DNA of 64,000 nt from Camarhynchus parvulus (GCF_901933205.1 NC_044601.1:30170352-30234351), one strand, 5' to 3'. Shown: positions 48,801 to 61,859, counted from the first letter of the stretch. Notes: generated by a model from the sequence alone, not told the origin. Numbers and translations: made by a program.

Positions 48801-51800
48801 GTAACAGACTCCCATCCCATACAAAGAGGAAGAGAAAAATCATTGGTTGCAGTCTCTGTTTTGGTTTTGCAAGTTCAATTACTTTTTTAGGTTCAGTCCT
48901 GTTTTACTCTTATCTCAAAATTTATTTGAATAAATTTGAAAACCTTTCCAATAACTATCTTGAAGCATGTCTTGCAACTGTTCAATTTCAATCAGTGGTT
49001 GTCCAATTGTGGTATTACTTCTGTCATACATGAAGAAAGCTGAAGCTGTTAAGAGTGAGGCTTCTTACTGCATCCCCATTCTTAAACAATGGTCTGAAGA
49101 GGTGAAAAATCATGACCAATAGCTTGAACTCTTAGGAGTTGTTTGATACCATTTTCTTGTCCTCTTCAGAGAGCGTCCCACTGCCCCAAGGGATGTGTCC
49201 CTCCTGCCTCATATGGAAAATTGACCTTTAGGAACTAACTGTTTTAAAATAACTAACTAACTAACTGACTAACTAAAGATAGTCTTCTGGTACATGCTGA
49301 GTAATTTGAAAAATAACATACTGAACTTGACAATCTTTCCTGACCTCTGTTTCATAGATCTTCAGATTTTCTTGTAAAGCAGGACACAAGCAATGGAGTA
49401 GTGTCAAATAAAGTTAGTGTGCTGTTCCAGAGAATGTATTTTGGATAGTCTCCTTCTTTTTCCCTAGTAACAGCTATGGAAAGAGAGCAGTAGAAGATAC
49501 TGATATATAACTTGCTGTTCTTCACAGGTAGAGACAGAGTTTGAATTCTTGGATTTTTCCAACTTTTACCATTCTGTCTTTTAACATCCTTCATGGGAGG
49601 GTGACAGAAATATTGAGAAAGTACTATTAGGGAGTTAAATGTTCTTGTTATATCTAATGTCACCCAAGTTATGGCCGTAAGTAGCTAGGACACCTATTTA
49701 TGGTCTGCAAGATGACACCCCCAGAATAGGGATTCCTAAAATGCTGCCAAAGTGTTTTTATCAATCCAAACCATTTTGTGCCAGTTACTAAAATGGTATT
49801 GTAAATCATCGTGATTTTTGACAGTCTTTGTATGCACCCTGTAAGTGAAATCACCACACAAACTGGTATGTCCACATGGTATGATACCAGTTTCCCAGCA
49901 GGCCAGTAATGTCTAATGAAGTTTACTTCTTTATTCCTTTCCCCACTTGTAGTAGTTAGAGATGATGGTCAAAGTTATCAGTACCAGGAAGGAGGAAAAA
50001 AAAAATGGAATCCAAGGGAAAAATAACACATCTCCGAAACCATATTTAATGGTAGTATGTGTTGTATGTTTAAGTAGCAGATAATTAGGACTGCTCTTCA
50101 GGATGCTTTTGTTTTGTTATTACTGCATAAGTGTCTTCTAAATGTCTCTTCTTTAGAAACTGTGTCCCTGCCTGTTTGGCCTGATGACTAGTGATTTCAC
50201 ACTTATTTATTTAAAGCCATGGCAACCACCATACTGAAATGTCATCAAGTAAAGCCCAGGTCTGCATGCTGACTGGTGATGCAAAGGTCTGCTCTCTAAT
50301 AAAATGCAGCCCATGAAGGACGAGCTCCAAAAGGCAGCTACGCCCTGTCTTCAAGCATTTGCTCTAATTTCAAGGCTTTGCCATGTGGTGTTGATCAATG
50401 TGCAGCAAAACAAGTTCTTGCAAGCCCCTTGAGCATTCCTCCACATGTAACAGATTAAATAGTCAGGCTTTGTTAACTCTCCCACATGCCCCCCAAGAAA
50501 AAAACCAAACCAAACCAAAACCAACAGAATCAAACCCAAACCCTGAAACAAAAGGCCGAACACAAGTATATATTGGAGAATTGTTTTGCTTTGTTGCAAA
50601 GTGCTGTTAATTACAGAGACGCTTAGTGACGTTCTGACTTGTGAGCCATCAATCTAAACACTCCCAACAGTGATTTTGCTTTGGTTGTGCTTTGCTACTT
50701 TGTACAGGACAAAGGGAAGGGAGTAAGTGTTGCAATGTAGTATTGTGCAATTCCTGACTTTTAAATAGAAAATGACAGGCAAGTCTGCATAGTCTTGCAC
50801 ACCAAAATTTAGCCACTGATTTTTGCCACTCCCACTCTTCCTAATCAGGAATACTGGCTTCTTAAGGTCAAAAAGAGAGAAGGGGGAGAAGAGTAGAGAG
50901 AGTAAAGAGGTGGCAGTATCAGGGGTATCTTGCTGTGAAGGGCCTTGAGCCTCCATGGCCTTAAAATTCAATCTGTAAAGTTATCTCTATTTTATGATAT
51001 CTGAAGGTAATTTGTAGACTCCCAGTGCAACATCTTACCAGGAAAGGCAGCTGGGTCTGTATTGCTGAATAAGTCTTTTTGTGAAGTAGCTCTTCAGCTT
51101 TCTGTGTTTTTCCATCTGTGGTGTTGTAGCACATTCTTCCAGGGAAGTTTCTCTTTCCTGTAGTGTCTCATCTAAAGTTGGCTTGTTGTTCCTGCAGTTT
51201 CTGCCTACACTGAAAAATCTTTCTGAGGTTTGGGGAACCACACATGTGCCCTCGCTGTGTGGTGTTTGTGATGGCTAATCTTGTATGACTTAAAAGAGAT
51301 CCCCTTAGAAAGGAGTAGCTCCAGTTAAGTGCAGACCGGGAAAGATTAAATTAATCATTCTTTGTGCAGTATGTCTTTCTGTCAGTTCAACAGAGGAACT
51401 AACTCCCATCAGATAAAGGAGAGGTCTTGGGCAATAGGACCCAGCTTTGAAAACCCTTGGTTTCTGGTTCTTGCTGAGCTTCTGTGATGCAGAAAACACT
51501 TAATGATCTGCATTACTATAATCACAATACCTTTCAATGTCATGGGCTGGGCTGCTGGTAGTATTACTGGGATTCATGCAACATGCTGATTAACAGAATA
51601 AGGGATTTCCTGTAAAGGGCAAGAATCCCCCCCTGCTGTGTCACCACCAGCATTTCCAACCTCTCTTTCTGTCCAAAAGAGGTGTGAGCAAACTGCTGCT
51701 TCCTACAGTTCTTCAGTCCAAGCTGGTTCTTCACAGGCCTTCAGGCATGGCGCTGAAATTTTCTCCTTCAGGGTAGCTCTTCAAAATCAAAGGTGGAAGC

Positions 51801-54000
51801 AGAGCACTTCAAACTGAGCTTTGCTCTTCCAGCAGCTTACATGCAACTAGTTGGTGGGTGCGGTGTCTGTCTACATCCTTACTTGGGTTTTTTTAAAGTT
51901 GGGTTTATGTGTACCTTCTTATTCTGCTTTACTAAATTAGCTGGCACAGAGGAAGCCTCTGAGAAACCCTTTAAAAATCTCTGCTTTTGGTAGAATTTTA
52001 TAAAATTGCAGCATGTGAATAAATTCAAAATCCCCAATGAAACAAAAAACCCAACGAAACAGAACAAAACAAAACCAAAGATGAAAAACAAAAAAACCCA
52101 CACAAAAGCAACCTGAAACAGACAATAAAACAAATAGCTCTGTATGGATATAATGGACCTGATTGATTTTGGGAAGTCTTCAAACAGGTATGCTGGCAAG
52201 GGCATTGCACACAGATGTAGATAATAGTGAAACAAAATTGAATAGCTACTCATTTGCTGGATTTGGTCAGGAGAGATTTTAAAGGACACTTCTGAGACCT
52301 TTTTTCTGATGCGGTAATTTTTTAAAATGTAAACAAGCTACAGGGCTTAACAACTGAGGATTATGTCCATTGTAATTTTTTTATATTACTTTTACTAACT
52401 GTATTATATTCAAAATACTTATTTCTGAGATAAAGTGGACAATACTAGTGGGCATCTTGCACTTGATTAATGTAAAACATTTTCTTAATTTAGTGATGTG
52501 TTTAGGAGAATACTGTAACTTTCTGAATATACAACAGTGATAACTGTGTTTACAATAACTTAAAAATTCCTACTGTTCAGTGGTAGCCAACTTGTTTGAG
52601 AATTGAAAGTAAGGCATACTGCAATTGGCAATCTTGGAAAAATTAACTCAATGCTGCTACCACTAAATACTGTGGGATGGATACTGTGGGTTTAAATGGC
52701 AGCAGGATTGTATTCCAAGCCTCTGTTTTAAGTACTTAATGACTAAAAGGCGACTTGCCTTGTGCTCATTTATGTATCCCTGTGTGTAGTACATCAATTA
52801 GAAATCTGTTAATGATTGATTTGTAACATTAGAACCTTTATGGAGATCACAGTGGGGTTTTGTTTGTTTTTGTTTGTGAGCAGACACTTAGACATTTTGG
52901 AATGTATAACATTGATCCTTGTGCTGGAATTGTTTACATGCAAAAATGTATTTATGATTTTTTGCGAACTGCAATGTGCAATTTTGTACATGTGTTTTAA
53001 ACTACAGAGTTTATAAGGAAGATATTGTATGTACAGCACTTGGACATGAGTATTATTTCTTTGATATAAATATCTAGAGGAAAATTAAAATTGCTTTATA
53101 TTCATATTTTTGGCTGTGTTTTTTATTATTTCAGCGAGAAATTTAAAAGTCGACTTAAAGCATAGTGATTTGGGCTTTTTTAAAAGTACTTTTGAATTTT
53201 GCTTGATACAGCCTTTGTGTCATACTGAAGTGCAAGGAGAGATGAATTTCTTCTTGTAAAAATGTTGCTCTTTGGGATAATTTCCCTATATTTATGTGTG
53301 TGTGTATATATATTCCCTATATATATGAGTGCAGTTGCAACTCGTAAATTAAGCTTTCATAAAGAGCAAAAGAGGAGAAGAGACAGTCCAGCTCTGATGA
53401 TATCAGATTTCAGGCCCTTGCTGAGAAAAGCTGACTGGAGTCATCAGCGCTGTGGGATGGGTCTCCAGTTACCCACCTCTTGACTTGTGTGGTTCAACAG
53501 AACAAGTAACAGTAAAACATTTTTGCAAGTGTAACCGTTCTGAACCACATCTGGAGTAACTCTGGAGTAAATCTGTTGAAATGAGGAGTTTCTTTTTCTT
53601 TCCTATGATCAATGTTCTTATGCACATTGATACACTGACATATTCCTGAAGGAGAACTACTCGGTAAACATCCGCACGTGCTGAAAACACTTCTGAACTC
53701 CCAGCTGAAAGCTCCGTGCTTCCCGGGCTGGGAAGGCAGCCCTGCCTTCCGGATACATCCTTTGGAGCAAGTGACGCTGGGCGGAGTGAGTGCCAAGCCC
53801 CACCAAGAATGCTCCGAGGATGCCAAACCGAGGTGGGAGCTGAGAAGCGCGGCAATGCCGGTGGCTCCGGCTGTGCCAGCTCACACACCGGCGCACAGCT
53901 GGATCGTGTCTTGTCTCTGGCGTGCGTGGGTTCCAGGTCTGGCACTGAAGGAATAGTAGAGGGAATGTTTTTTTCTGGTTTAAGATACGAATGCTAGGAT
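42900..54000. other. Noncoding stretch downstream of the Jun-family gene
   Basis: About 11 kb with no recognised coding exon. It contains A/C-rich simple repeats at about 45100-45185, 50496-50550 and 52040-52110 (aaaac/aaacc types), a TG/TA run at 53292-53312, and a mildly GC-rich patch near 42960-43095. The segment 52800-53110 is rich in ATTTA, TGTA and ATTAAA words and resembles a 3'UTR end, but no gene could be attached to it. Confidence 0.5.
49249..49277. repeat. (AACT)n microsatellite
   Basis: Tetranucleotide run of about seven units with one interruption (aactaactaactaactgact). Confidence 0.9.
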
Positions 54001-54020
54001 TTCAGAGGCCTGACAAAGCT

Positions 54021-54070
54021 GGGGGGGGGAGGGGAGGGGAGGGGAGGGGAGGGAAGGGAGGGGAAGGAAG
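54021..54070 (+). repeat. Purine tract (GGGGA)n with G-quadruplex potential
   Basis: Nine G residues followed by repeated agggg units and aggga variants. More than four G-runs of at least three bases with one-base loops meet the usual G-quadruplex pattern on the plus strand. Confidence 0.9.
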
Positions 54071-54099
54071 CTGTAAGCACGCTGTTGTTGGAGCTGTTA

Positions 54100-56040
54100 T
54101 GTGTTGGCACTTAGGTTTATGACCACCTAATCAGTTTGGTGTAGGATTACTGTGACATCCAAATGTGAACCGTGCCTCATTCAGGGCTCTGGGAGTTGTT
54201 TAATGCTTTTTAATCTCCATGTTGTTTTCGGCTTCAGGCTGTGTTTCGCACAGGCTAGTTAGGCCATTCCTTGCAGATTTCCACTAAAGACAGATTTGTT
54301 CATGGGAAGAAAGCACTGTAGCACTGCTGCAATAATCTTCATGCTTTCCAAATTAATTGCAGTGGGGAAGTAGAAGAACAACGTGGTGCCTGCCTTTAGT
54401 GATTTGATAGATGTTTGAGGGTACTGTTAATTTTCTATGTCAATTTGAACTGAAGAGCATAGGAAAAGTCTTTTGAAAATGTGGTATACAAGTCTACTTG
54501 ATCTCTTTAAGCTTTGAGTTCCTCTAGTTCTGAGTGCCCCAGAATGGTGCCTTCAGAAGTGCTCATGAATGAGATAGTTGAGACTGATTGTGCTTTATTA
54601 TCCAGAGGGTGTGGAATAAAAGTGGGTGCTTTACACTGGTTGAATAACCCTCAGGATTGTGTTCAGGTTTTCTTTTTGTCCTGAGAATGTCCCTTTCTTC
54701 TCCTTCTCTGTCTTGGGGCTCCTTGCAAGAGTGAAACAGAAATAGCTCTTGCACAAAACCACAGTTCTAACATAGAACAGGAACTCGAAATTTTTTCCTG
54801 GGCCCCACACATCTTCCAGACTAAGGCAGCCAAAGGCCCATTGGTGCTCTTGCAGCCTATTGTTTCTTTTCCTTCAGCCAGGGAACTGGGGTTTGGCATA
54901 GGTGGTTCAGGAAGATCTGGCAGCTTCATCACTTTCCTGAAGTCAAGTGATAGGTGACACAAAAAAGCTGTGAACTTCTCTCACTTGTCCTGATGTGTCC
55001 TGGTTACTTTCTGTTTCATCTATGGCTGGCTGCATTAAAGTAATTTCAAAGTTTTCCCTTTTTCTGGTGTGACATAGTTAAGTGGAAGATATGACATGCA
55101 AGTTGCATTGCGTTTCCCCCTACCAACTGTAAATTAGGTCATGAAGTGTAAATTACAAGCCTTGGGCAGATGTTTCTGAGCCATTCTGCCGAATTTGAAA
55201 TTCGTGCTGTCGTCATTCTTGCTGCAGCTCTCAAATGTCAGCCCCAGAAAGACCCAGCTGCAGGGTAAGTAGAGCGTTAATGACTGTAACTGATGGATTC
55301 ATCAGTTCCAGGAGGTGGTTGGATGGATGTCAGCCTGTGGCCAGCAAGTTGGGCAGGGCTGGAGACCTGATTCCTGAGATTCCAAGTTGCAAAGGCCAGT
55401 CACAAGGTACCGTGAATACATGTAATGCCCCATGATATGACTGCTATGTGTAATGCATTGTAATGGTTGAGTTCTGGAGGGTGTCTCAAAGCTCATTCTT
55501 CAGGTATCCAGCTACCCAGACTAGGAGATGCAGGAGAAGACAAATGGGGTAACCAGACCATATAATTTCTGACCATCACCTTGTAGCTTTTAGTAATCTG
55601 TGGAGGGACCTGGAATCAGCCACTCTCTGAACCATACTTTTGAGTTAAAAGGGCTCCTGCTCTGCTCTGACCTGGCACCACCATGATGCTACAGAATCAT
55701 GCTCCAGCACAGCAGCAGCTCGGAACACCACACTACCTGAGGAAGAAAGGTCTGGGTTCAAATGTTCATCCTTTGCTTATTTTCTTGGTCTTTTTTTTGG
55801 TATGTGTTTGTTTTCTTTAATCAAGAAAAAAGGTTTTTTTCTTTTGGACCTGATAGAATAGATCCAGGTTTCATAGGGAGCAGAACATCAAACAGCTCAG
55901 TCATCCAGGGCCCTGAGCTGCAGGGCCCACCTGAAAGGAATATGAAATGGGTTTTTGGCTGTAATTATTACATCTGTTTGAGAGGCCTTAAGCAGATCTT
56001 ACCCCAGGAGGAGATCTCCAGCTATCCATAGCCTGTGCTC
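54100..56040. other. Intergenic DNA
   Basis: No recognised exon or repeat. A minus-strand open frame near 54663-54962 looks protein-like in part but has no known homology that I can name. Confidence 0.4.
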
Positions 56041-56965
56041 TACAGCAGAATAGCCATGCCCCTGTGTTACTCTATTCCTTATTGAACAGCTGGACCTCTT
56101 GGCAAGTTGGCCCTGTCTAGATGCCCGGTGCCCACCAAAGCTGCTCTATCACTTCCCCCCACAGATGGACAGGGGAGAGAAAACATAAGGAAAGGCTCAG
56201 GAACTGAGATAACAGCAGAGAGAGATTGCTCACTGCTTACCATCACAGGCAAAACAGACTTCACTTGGGTTAAATTTACTAGCAGTCAAAATCAGAGCAA
56301 GATAATATGTAAAACAAATCCTAAAAACACCTTCTCCCTACCCCTCCTATCTTCCCAAGCTAAACTTTATTCCCAGTTCTCTATCTCCTCCCACAAGTGG
56401 TGCAGGAAGATGGGGAGTGGGGGTTAATGGTGAGTTCATCACACATTATTTCTGATGCTGCTTTCTCCTCAGGAAGAGGAGTCCTTCCCCTGCTCCACTG
56501 TGGGTCCCCCAGAGGGTCACAAGTCCTACTAGAAACCTGCTCCAGTATGGGCTCTTCTCTCCATGGGTCTGCAGCTCCCTGCCAGCACCCTGCTCCGGCA
56601 GGGGCCTCCGATGGGGTCACAGCCTCCTCTCAGGCATCCACTTATTCCAGTGTGGGGAATCTCAGTCCTGGCACCTGGAGCACCTCTTCCCTCACCTTCT
56701 CTCAATGTCTGCACAGTTGTTCCTCTCACATATTCTCACTCCTCTCTTCTCTGGCCATAATGCTTCACAAGGACTTTTTTCCTGTTTCAAGATATTATCA
56801 CAGAGTCATTACTACCATCTCTGACTAGGCCTTGGCCAGCAGCGGGTCCATCCTGGAACCTTCTGGTATTGGCTCTGTTGGACGTGGGAGAGGTTTCTTG
56901 TAGCTCCTCACAGAAACCATCTCTGTAGTGCCCCCATTACCAGAACCTTGCCATGTAAACCAGTG
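56041..56965 (+). mobile_element. Avian LTR-type interspersed repeat
   Basis: I recognise this sequence as a repeat dispersed through bird genomes: atggacaggggagagaaaac, then caaaacagacttcacttggg, the segment with ctgctccagtatgggctctt and ggggtcacagcctcctctca, gcacctggagcacctcttcc, cctctcacatattctcactc, ttggccagcagcgggtccat and accagaaccttgccatgtaa. It contains internal near-repeats built on ctgctccagtgtgggtccc-like units. I attribute it to an endogenous-retrovirus-like LTR element. The family name and exact ends are not certain. It is diverged and has no intact coding frame. Confidence 0.65.
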
Positions 56966-56969
56966 CTCT

Positions 56970-59900
56970 GGGATGCCTGATGCTTATAGAGAGTTACAAA
57001 GAGAACTTTTTCTTCCTTGCACCCTGTTTCCATCCTTTCTCTATGTCTGAGCTCTCCTTTGGTGCCTCCCACTCACTGCACTTCTCTAACCCTAACAGTG
57101 CATCTCCATCTGCTCCCTCAGGCTGCAGCTGGCAGCCTTCCCAGCTCCCCTCCCTCTCTCTTTGCCTTCCCTGCCCAGGTGTGTGTAGGCACTTTGCTGT
57201 GCAGCAAACTGAATACACCCTCCTGAGGAGAGGACAGAGGGAGTGTTATCCTCCACGGTTTCACCTGTCAGTGTACAAAAGCAGAAAATCTCAGTACAGT
57301 GAACTAATAAACTGACCAACAACTGCAGCTGTAGAAGGGAGGGAGCCTTTGCCTAAGGTGAGTGTCACGAGCTTGCAGGTTCAGCACAGCCTTGCTTCCC
57401 TGGGCTGGGCAGTGCAAGGGTAAAGCCATAGCAAGAATGTGGCCTTAAAATTATGTGGGCTTTGTGGATTTGCCCCTTGCTTCTAAGGAGTTCTTGGATC
57501 TCCCTGCTTTTTGGGTTCTATGTTTAGCAAGCTTAAATAGGGGAGAAAATGAAGGAAAATCCCAGACAGAAAATTACACAAAATTGAGGCTAATGTAAAT
57601 ACTTTGGGGAAAAACACCAGCATGGGGAGACTTGTTGCTATTCTCCAAAACATTCTTTAGAAAATCCAAAACTTGGAGGCAATTAAGAAAGCACAACAGA
57701 GGTGCCAGATTGCCTCTGCTGTTTTGCCACAGGCCAAGGCTCCCCAGCATTTGCAGTTCAGATTAAGTAAGTGTTGACTGGGAAGGAACGTATTCCAGTA
57801 TCTTTCTCTCATCACTGTAACCTTTTGAGGGGCAATGGAGATTTAACTCCACACGCTGGTCAGCTTTGTGGATCTCAGGAAATTAACAACTCTTCTTTCT
57901 CACCTATATTGTCTCTGTTACAATGCAGCTGTGGGTGTTGGACAAAATGCTTTCTTTATGACTATTCTGAAGCCTGTTTCCAGGCCACCTGAGAGCACAC
58001 ACTGTGGGTAAAGACAAACCCAGCCAAAATCAGTTGTACAAATGACTGGCCATCTCATTATGTCACTGAACATCTTGAACCATCAATATCCCCCTTGGAT
58101 CACCTCTTGCCTTTCTAAGGTGCTGGAGTCTCACTGATTGCAGATTCTGGAGATTTTAAGGGACATTTTTGCTCATGGGTGGCAGTTTGGGAACAGCCAT
58201 GCGGGCTTTCCTGTGCCTGTGCAGCTGTGGCTCTGACAGCATGACTCACAACAAGCTTTTCCCAGTGCCTTACCAGTTAATTCTTTCAGTTTCTTTAAAT
58301 GAGACACAGGGCAAATGTGACTCATTGTCATTTCTGGAAATGACAGACTTGCAAAGTGAGGCCCAGGGGAGTGTCTGCCTTGTGCCATGCAGCTGGGATC
58401 AATGGGCAATTGCCTCCTGACCTCAACTCCCTTTCCCTTCTACTTTCAAAATTAGCATTCCTACTTGGGTTTTGACAGCCAATACCAGGAAAGACTTTCT
58501 GTTTTTCTCTGTTGACTTTGTGTGAAGTAAATGTTCTTGGTAGAAAGAAAGACAAATTGCTCAAATGGAAGAACTTGTCAAATTTTATGCTGGTGTTTCT
58601 TTATTAAAACCAGATACTTTGATTCCTCTCTGCACATACCAGCCTTGCCAGGAAGGCAAATCTCTTCTTGGATAGATCCATGGCTGTTAGAACTGGTTAC
58701 TGTGGTGCTGGCAGCTGGGCTAGTGCATCATGTGTACCATTTTGCACTGTTTCTGACTGCTCCATGGCACTGCAGCAGCACCTCCCTGGCGAGGCACCCA
58801 CAGCAGAACGTGTCCATATGGCTTGCTGCTGGTACAGCAGCTGCAGCCTGACCTTTCGGTGTGTGGCTCTTCCCTGGTACCTCCCAAATTAAAACCATGT
58901 GGGCCTTCTGCAAAGCTGCTGCTTCACTCTAGCAGTCCTCATGATCTACATTAGCACTGGTGTTAGTCTTGCCTAAACTTCTCCAGATGCAGAACAGGCC
59001 ATCTTTGCTATCAGGACACATAGAGAGCACTTTAGGAATCTTTGCCCCACTGCCACGTAACACAAAGGGTCTGGCAGCACTTTTGAGCTTTTTGGGCTAT
59101 GAGCTTAGGAGACGTGAACAAAAAAGTAAAGAGAACAGAACACAACGGGGAACTTCATTTTATTCTTGCTCCTTAAGGTGTAAGTCAGGGCTTGCCCAGC
59201 TATGTGGTACCCAGCCAAACTGGGCACACCACTGAGAGAATCACCAGAAGGATGAACCTGCCTCTACCTTAACAAGGCAATTTTGCCCAGACAAGGAGAC
59301 CTAGGTGGTTTTCCAGGCTGTTTCATGGACAGCTCTCCCCATGGTCACAGGTAATAATTTTATGTGGTGTGCATTTTCTTACTGGAACACAGCCCAACAG
59401 AAAAAGACTGCACACATAATTAAATGTAGCCCTCCCAAGTGACTGCTCTGCTTGCAAGGCACCTGCAGCTGGGTGAAAAAGATGAAACTTCAAGCCTCCA
59501 CACATCTGGGCTTGCAGCAGACTGCAGTCGCTGCAGACTTAGACACAGGAACTTAGCATTTACAGAGGTTCATGAAAAGCAGGCGTGGTATCTGCCCCCT
59601 CTCTTCACCTCCTGGTGCTTACTGGTGGGCTGGGCATAGCAGGCACACCGCCCAGCAAGGACGCATTTTGGAAAGACTGCAGGTGGATTTGGCAGCCTGG
59701 ACACCTCTGCATGTTTGCCAGTGCTGGGGAAGGAGGACACAAAGGGCAGCAGTGCGCACAAAGCTGTGTCCTTGTAACTTGGTCACCCCAGGGTGTGGGT
59801 GGAGTAAGCACAATGTTCAAGGCACTGAAGTGGGAACCTGGGCAAACAGGAGTGAGGTAGTGTCTGAGACCACAGAGCAAATATTTGCCTGCAATGCATT

Positions 59901-60100
59901 AAGGCAGATAACTGAAAGGCAGCCAACAAAGGGTGGAGGAGTCTGGTGGAGACAAGGCCCTGCTTGTTTGCCCAGCAGTGCAAAGGACATACCTGCAAAA
60001 TCAGGGCCATTTGGGCCTCTCACGAAGCTGTAAAAGGTGAAGAACAAGAGGGGGCCTGTTACAGCCCGTCTGCACGTGCCTAAATGTCCTCTGAGCCCTG
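56970..60100. other. Intergenic DNA
   Basis: No recognised coding exon or repeat family. Reading frames are short on both strands. Confidence 0.45.
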
Positions 60101-60109
60101 GTAGCTCAC

Positions 60110-60208
60110 CTGCCTCTCATCTGCTGGCTTGTACCTCTGAGAAGCAGCTTTCCAGGCAGGGACAGGGAGGTTAAAGGCTTTTCCTGTGCTGTCTCTCTTG
60201 TTCCACAC
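60110..60208 (-). CDS. Candidate exon, unidentified
   Basis: A 99-bp segment on the minus strand with strong splice signals on both sides: acceptor cagctccttctgcag, donor GGCAG followed by gtgagc. It is open in phase 0 (VWNKRDSTGKAFNLPVPAWK, then AASQRYKPADERQ) and in one other frame. No protein family was recognised. It does not join in frame to the candidate exon at 60905-61010, so it may be chance or part of another transcript. Confidence 0.2.
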
Positions 60209-60517
60209 CTGCAGAAGGAGCTGAGCTTTGGCTGAGGAGATGGGGGTGGGGGCCGAACACAGCTGGCACCAGCTCCTGATCCCATTTTGAACTTCCAAAC
60301 CTCACAGTTTGCATGATCAAACAAACTGCATCTGCCTCCTGCTGGATCTGTGGCATTAGGTTTTTCATTATCCACTCAGTTAGGAATCTATGTTACCTGA
60401 AAAGGATGCAGGAGCAGGATGCAAGAGTAGATCATGCCCTTACCACCAAGGCAGAATTAGAGCCCCTTATGTTCAAGGAATCACATTTTAAAAGGCAGAA
60501 AATATTTTTTGTGATGC

Positions 60518-60523
60518 TTTATT
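60518..60523 (-). terminator. Candidate polyadenylation signal for the unidentified minus-strand gene
   Basis: AATAAA on the minus strand (tttatt on plus) about 370 bp beyond the in-frame TGA of the candidate terminal exon at 60894-61010. Its position fits a short 3'UTR. The gene itself is unproven. Confidence 0.2.
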
Positions 60524-60893
60524 CTAAGCTGTAACAAAACTCAGGCTCTGTCTGGACCAGACAGATGTTTGGGTTGGTGCCAAGTTGGTGACATCATTTT
60601 TTTTTTGTACCTGGTTTTGCTGTTCACAAATTCCATGTGTGTCCTGCTTTCTCAGACAGATTTGGTAGCACAGGGAAGTCTTCATCCCAGTGGTGACAGC
60701 TGCCTTGGCCCCAGAAGTGGGGGTTTTGATGTAACTATGTCTTCCCAACATCACTGGAGCAAGAAGTCCTGGCTCCTGGCAAGGCAGAGATCACAAGGGC
60801 ATCTCCTTTCACCCCACTGCCCCTCTCCCAGAGCACTTTGGATGGTTTCTTTTCAGGTTTCTTCCCTTTTTTGCTATGAAAATCGTTGTTGAG

Positions 60894-61010
60894 TCAGACA
60901 TCACCTTCATGTTCAGAGGTGAAAAACTGCTCATGTACTGCTCTACCCTTCAAGTGAAGCTTCCTGGCCTCCTTGGAAATGAAGAGGTGCTGGATGATAC
61001 ACTCCAACAC
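60894..61010 (-). CDS. Candidate terminal coding exon, unidentified minus-strand gene
   Basis: The acceptor attcctctttcttttcag is strong. Only one of three frames is open across the segment: VLECIIQHLFISKEARKL, HLKGRAVHEQFFTSEHEGDV, then TGA at 60896-60894. An alternative is a donor at 60905 (GAAG followed by gtgatg). The composition looks like a folded helical protein, but I do not recognise the family. A possible 45-bp upstream exon lies at 61272-61316. Confidence 0.3.
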   Translation of the reverse strand: MLECIIQHLFISKEARKLHLKGRAVHEQFFTSEHEGDV

Positions 61011-61029
61011 CTGAAAAGAAAGAGGAATG

Positions 61030-61075
61030 ATCAGTTATGTCTCTGAGGAATAATCAATTATGTCCCTGAGGAATG
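61030..61075. repeat. Two-copy 23-bp tandem repeat
   Basis: Units atcagttatgtctctgagga+ata and atcaattatgtccctgagga+atg differ at three positions. The repeat lies just upstream (minus-strand sense) of the candidate terminal exon. Confidence 0.85.
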
Positions 61076-61271
61076 GTTAATCTTCCATCCCTGGACTGGA
61101 TAACGTTTCCTTCCTTCAGTAACTGTTATGGGCAGAGGTAGGTAGCCCTGGTGAAGGGGCCAGCCACCAGAACCTGCCCTCCTCTCTGTGTTGTTGCCTT
61201 TCTCCCCATCTCTGGGCTTCATGTAGGGGCTGTGCCCCCAGGGGAAAAGCCTGCCATTCAAAGGCATTTAC

Positions 61272-61316
61272 CTCACACCCATCCAAGAGAAACCTGGGAA
61301 AGACGGGCTGGCGGTA
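61272..61316 (-). CDS. Candidate 45-bp exon, unidentified minus-strand gene
   Basis: Segment YRQPVFPRFLLDGCE in phase 0 between attcccacag and gtaaat. It would join in frame with the candidate exon at 60894-61010. The polypyrimidine tract is weak, so confidence is low. Confidence 0.2.
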
Positions 61317-61859
61317 CTGTGGGAATTATTATTATTTTCTCAACTGGTTTGGGTTGTTTTGCGCTCCCTTTTTGTCCCAAAACTCTTGTAAGCTGGAAGC
61401 ATGGTACCAGGTTCTGCAAAACTGCTTGCTCAAGGACAGTGAGACTGTGGAGCCATTTGACACAGCTCCTTGGCTGACAGCAGCAGACACCTTGGAAAAG
61501 AGTATGGCATGATAAAAGACATCTACTGCTGATAAGCATTTGGGAACTTTTGGAGGGAAAGTTTGTTCTGGGGCTTCCATGTTTATCAGTTCTTATGGAA
61601 CTAGTGCCACAGGTTTGTTTAGAAGCTTTGGGGAACTGTAGAAACTCTTAACACCACCAGTTCTGTCAGCAGAGGGTAACTGTTTGTCTTGTGGAGCAGC
61701 TCATCCTTTTGCTGAATTTAGAAACTGTTCTCTGCTAATTCCCTCTGGTGTCACCCACACCTGGTGGCATCAGACGAAGTGAATAGTGGTTTTCCTGTCA
61801 CATCTCCCATCAGAGTCCTGGTTTAAGATCTCTGCTGTACCTTCTCTGTTTAGCAGGTG

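Noticed and set aside
51879..52289. Hydrophobic minus-strand frame that looks like a membrane protein
   Set aside because: It translates the A/C-rich simple repeat at 52040-52110 in reverse (Phe/Cys/Leu-rich) and is not a gene.
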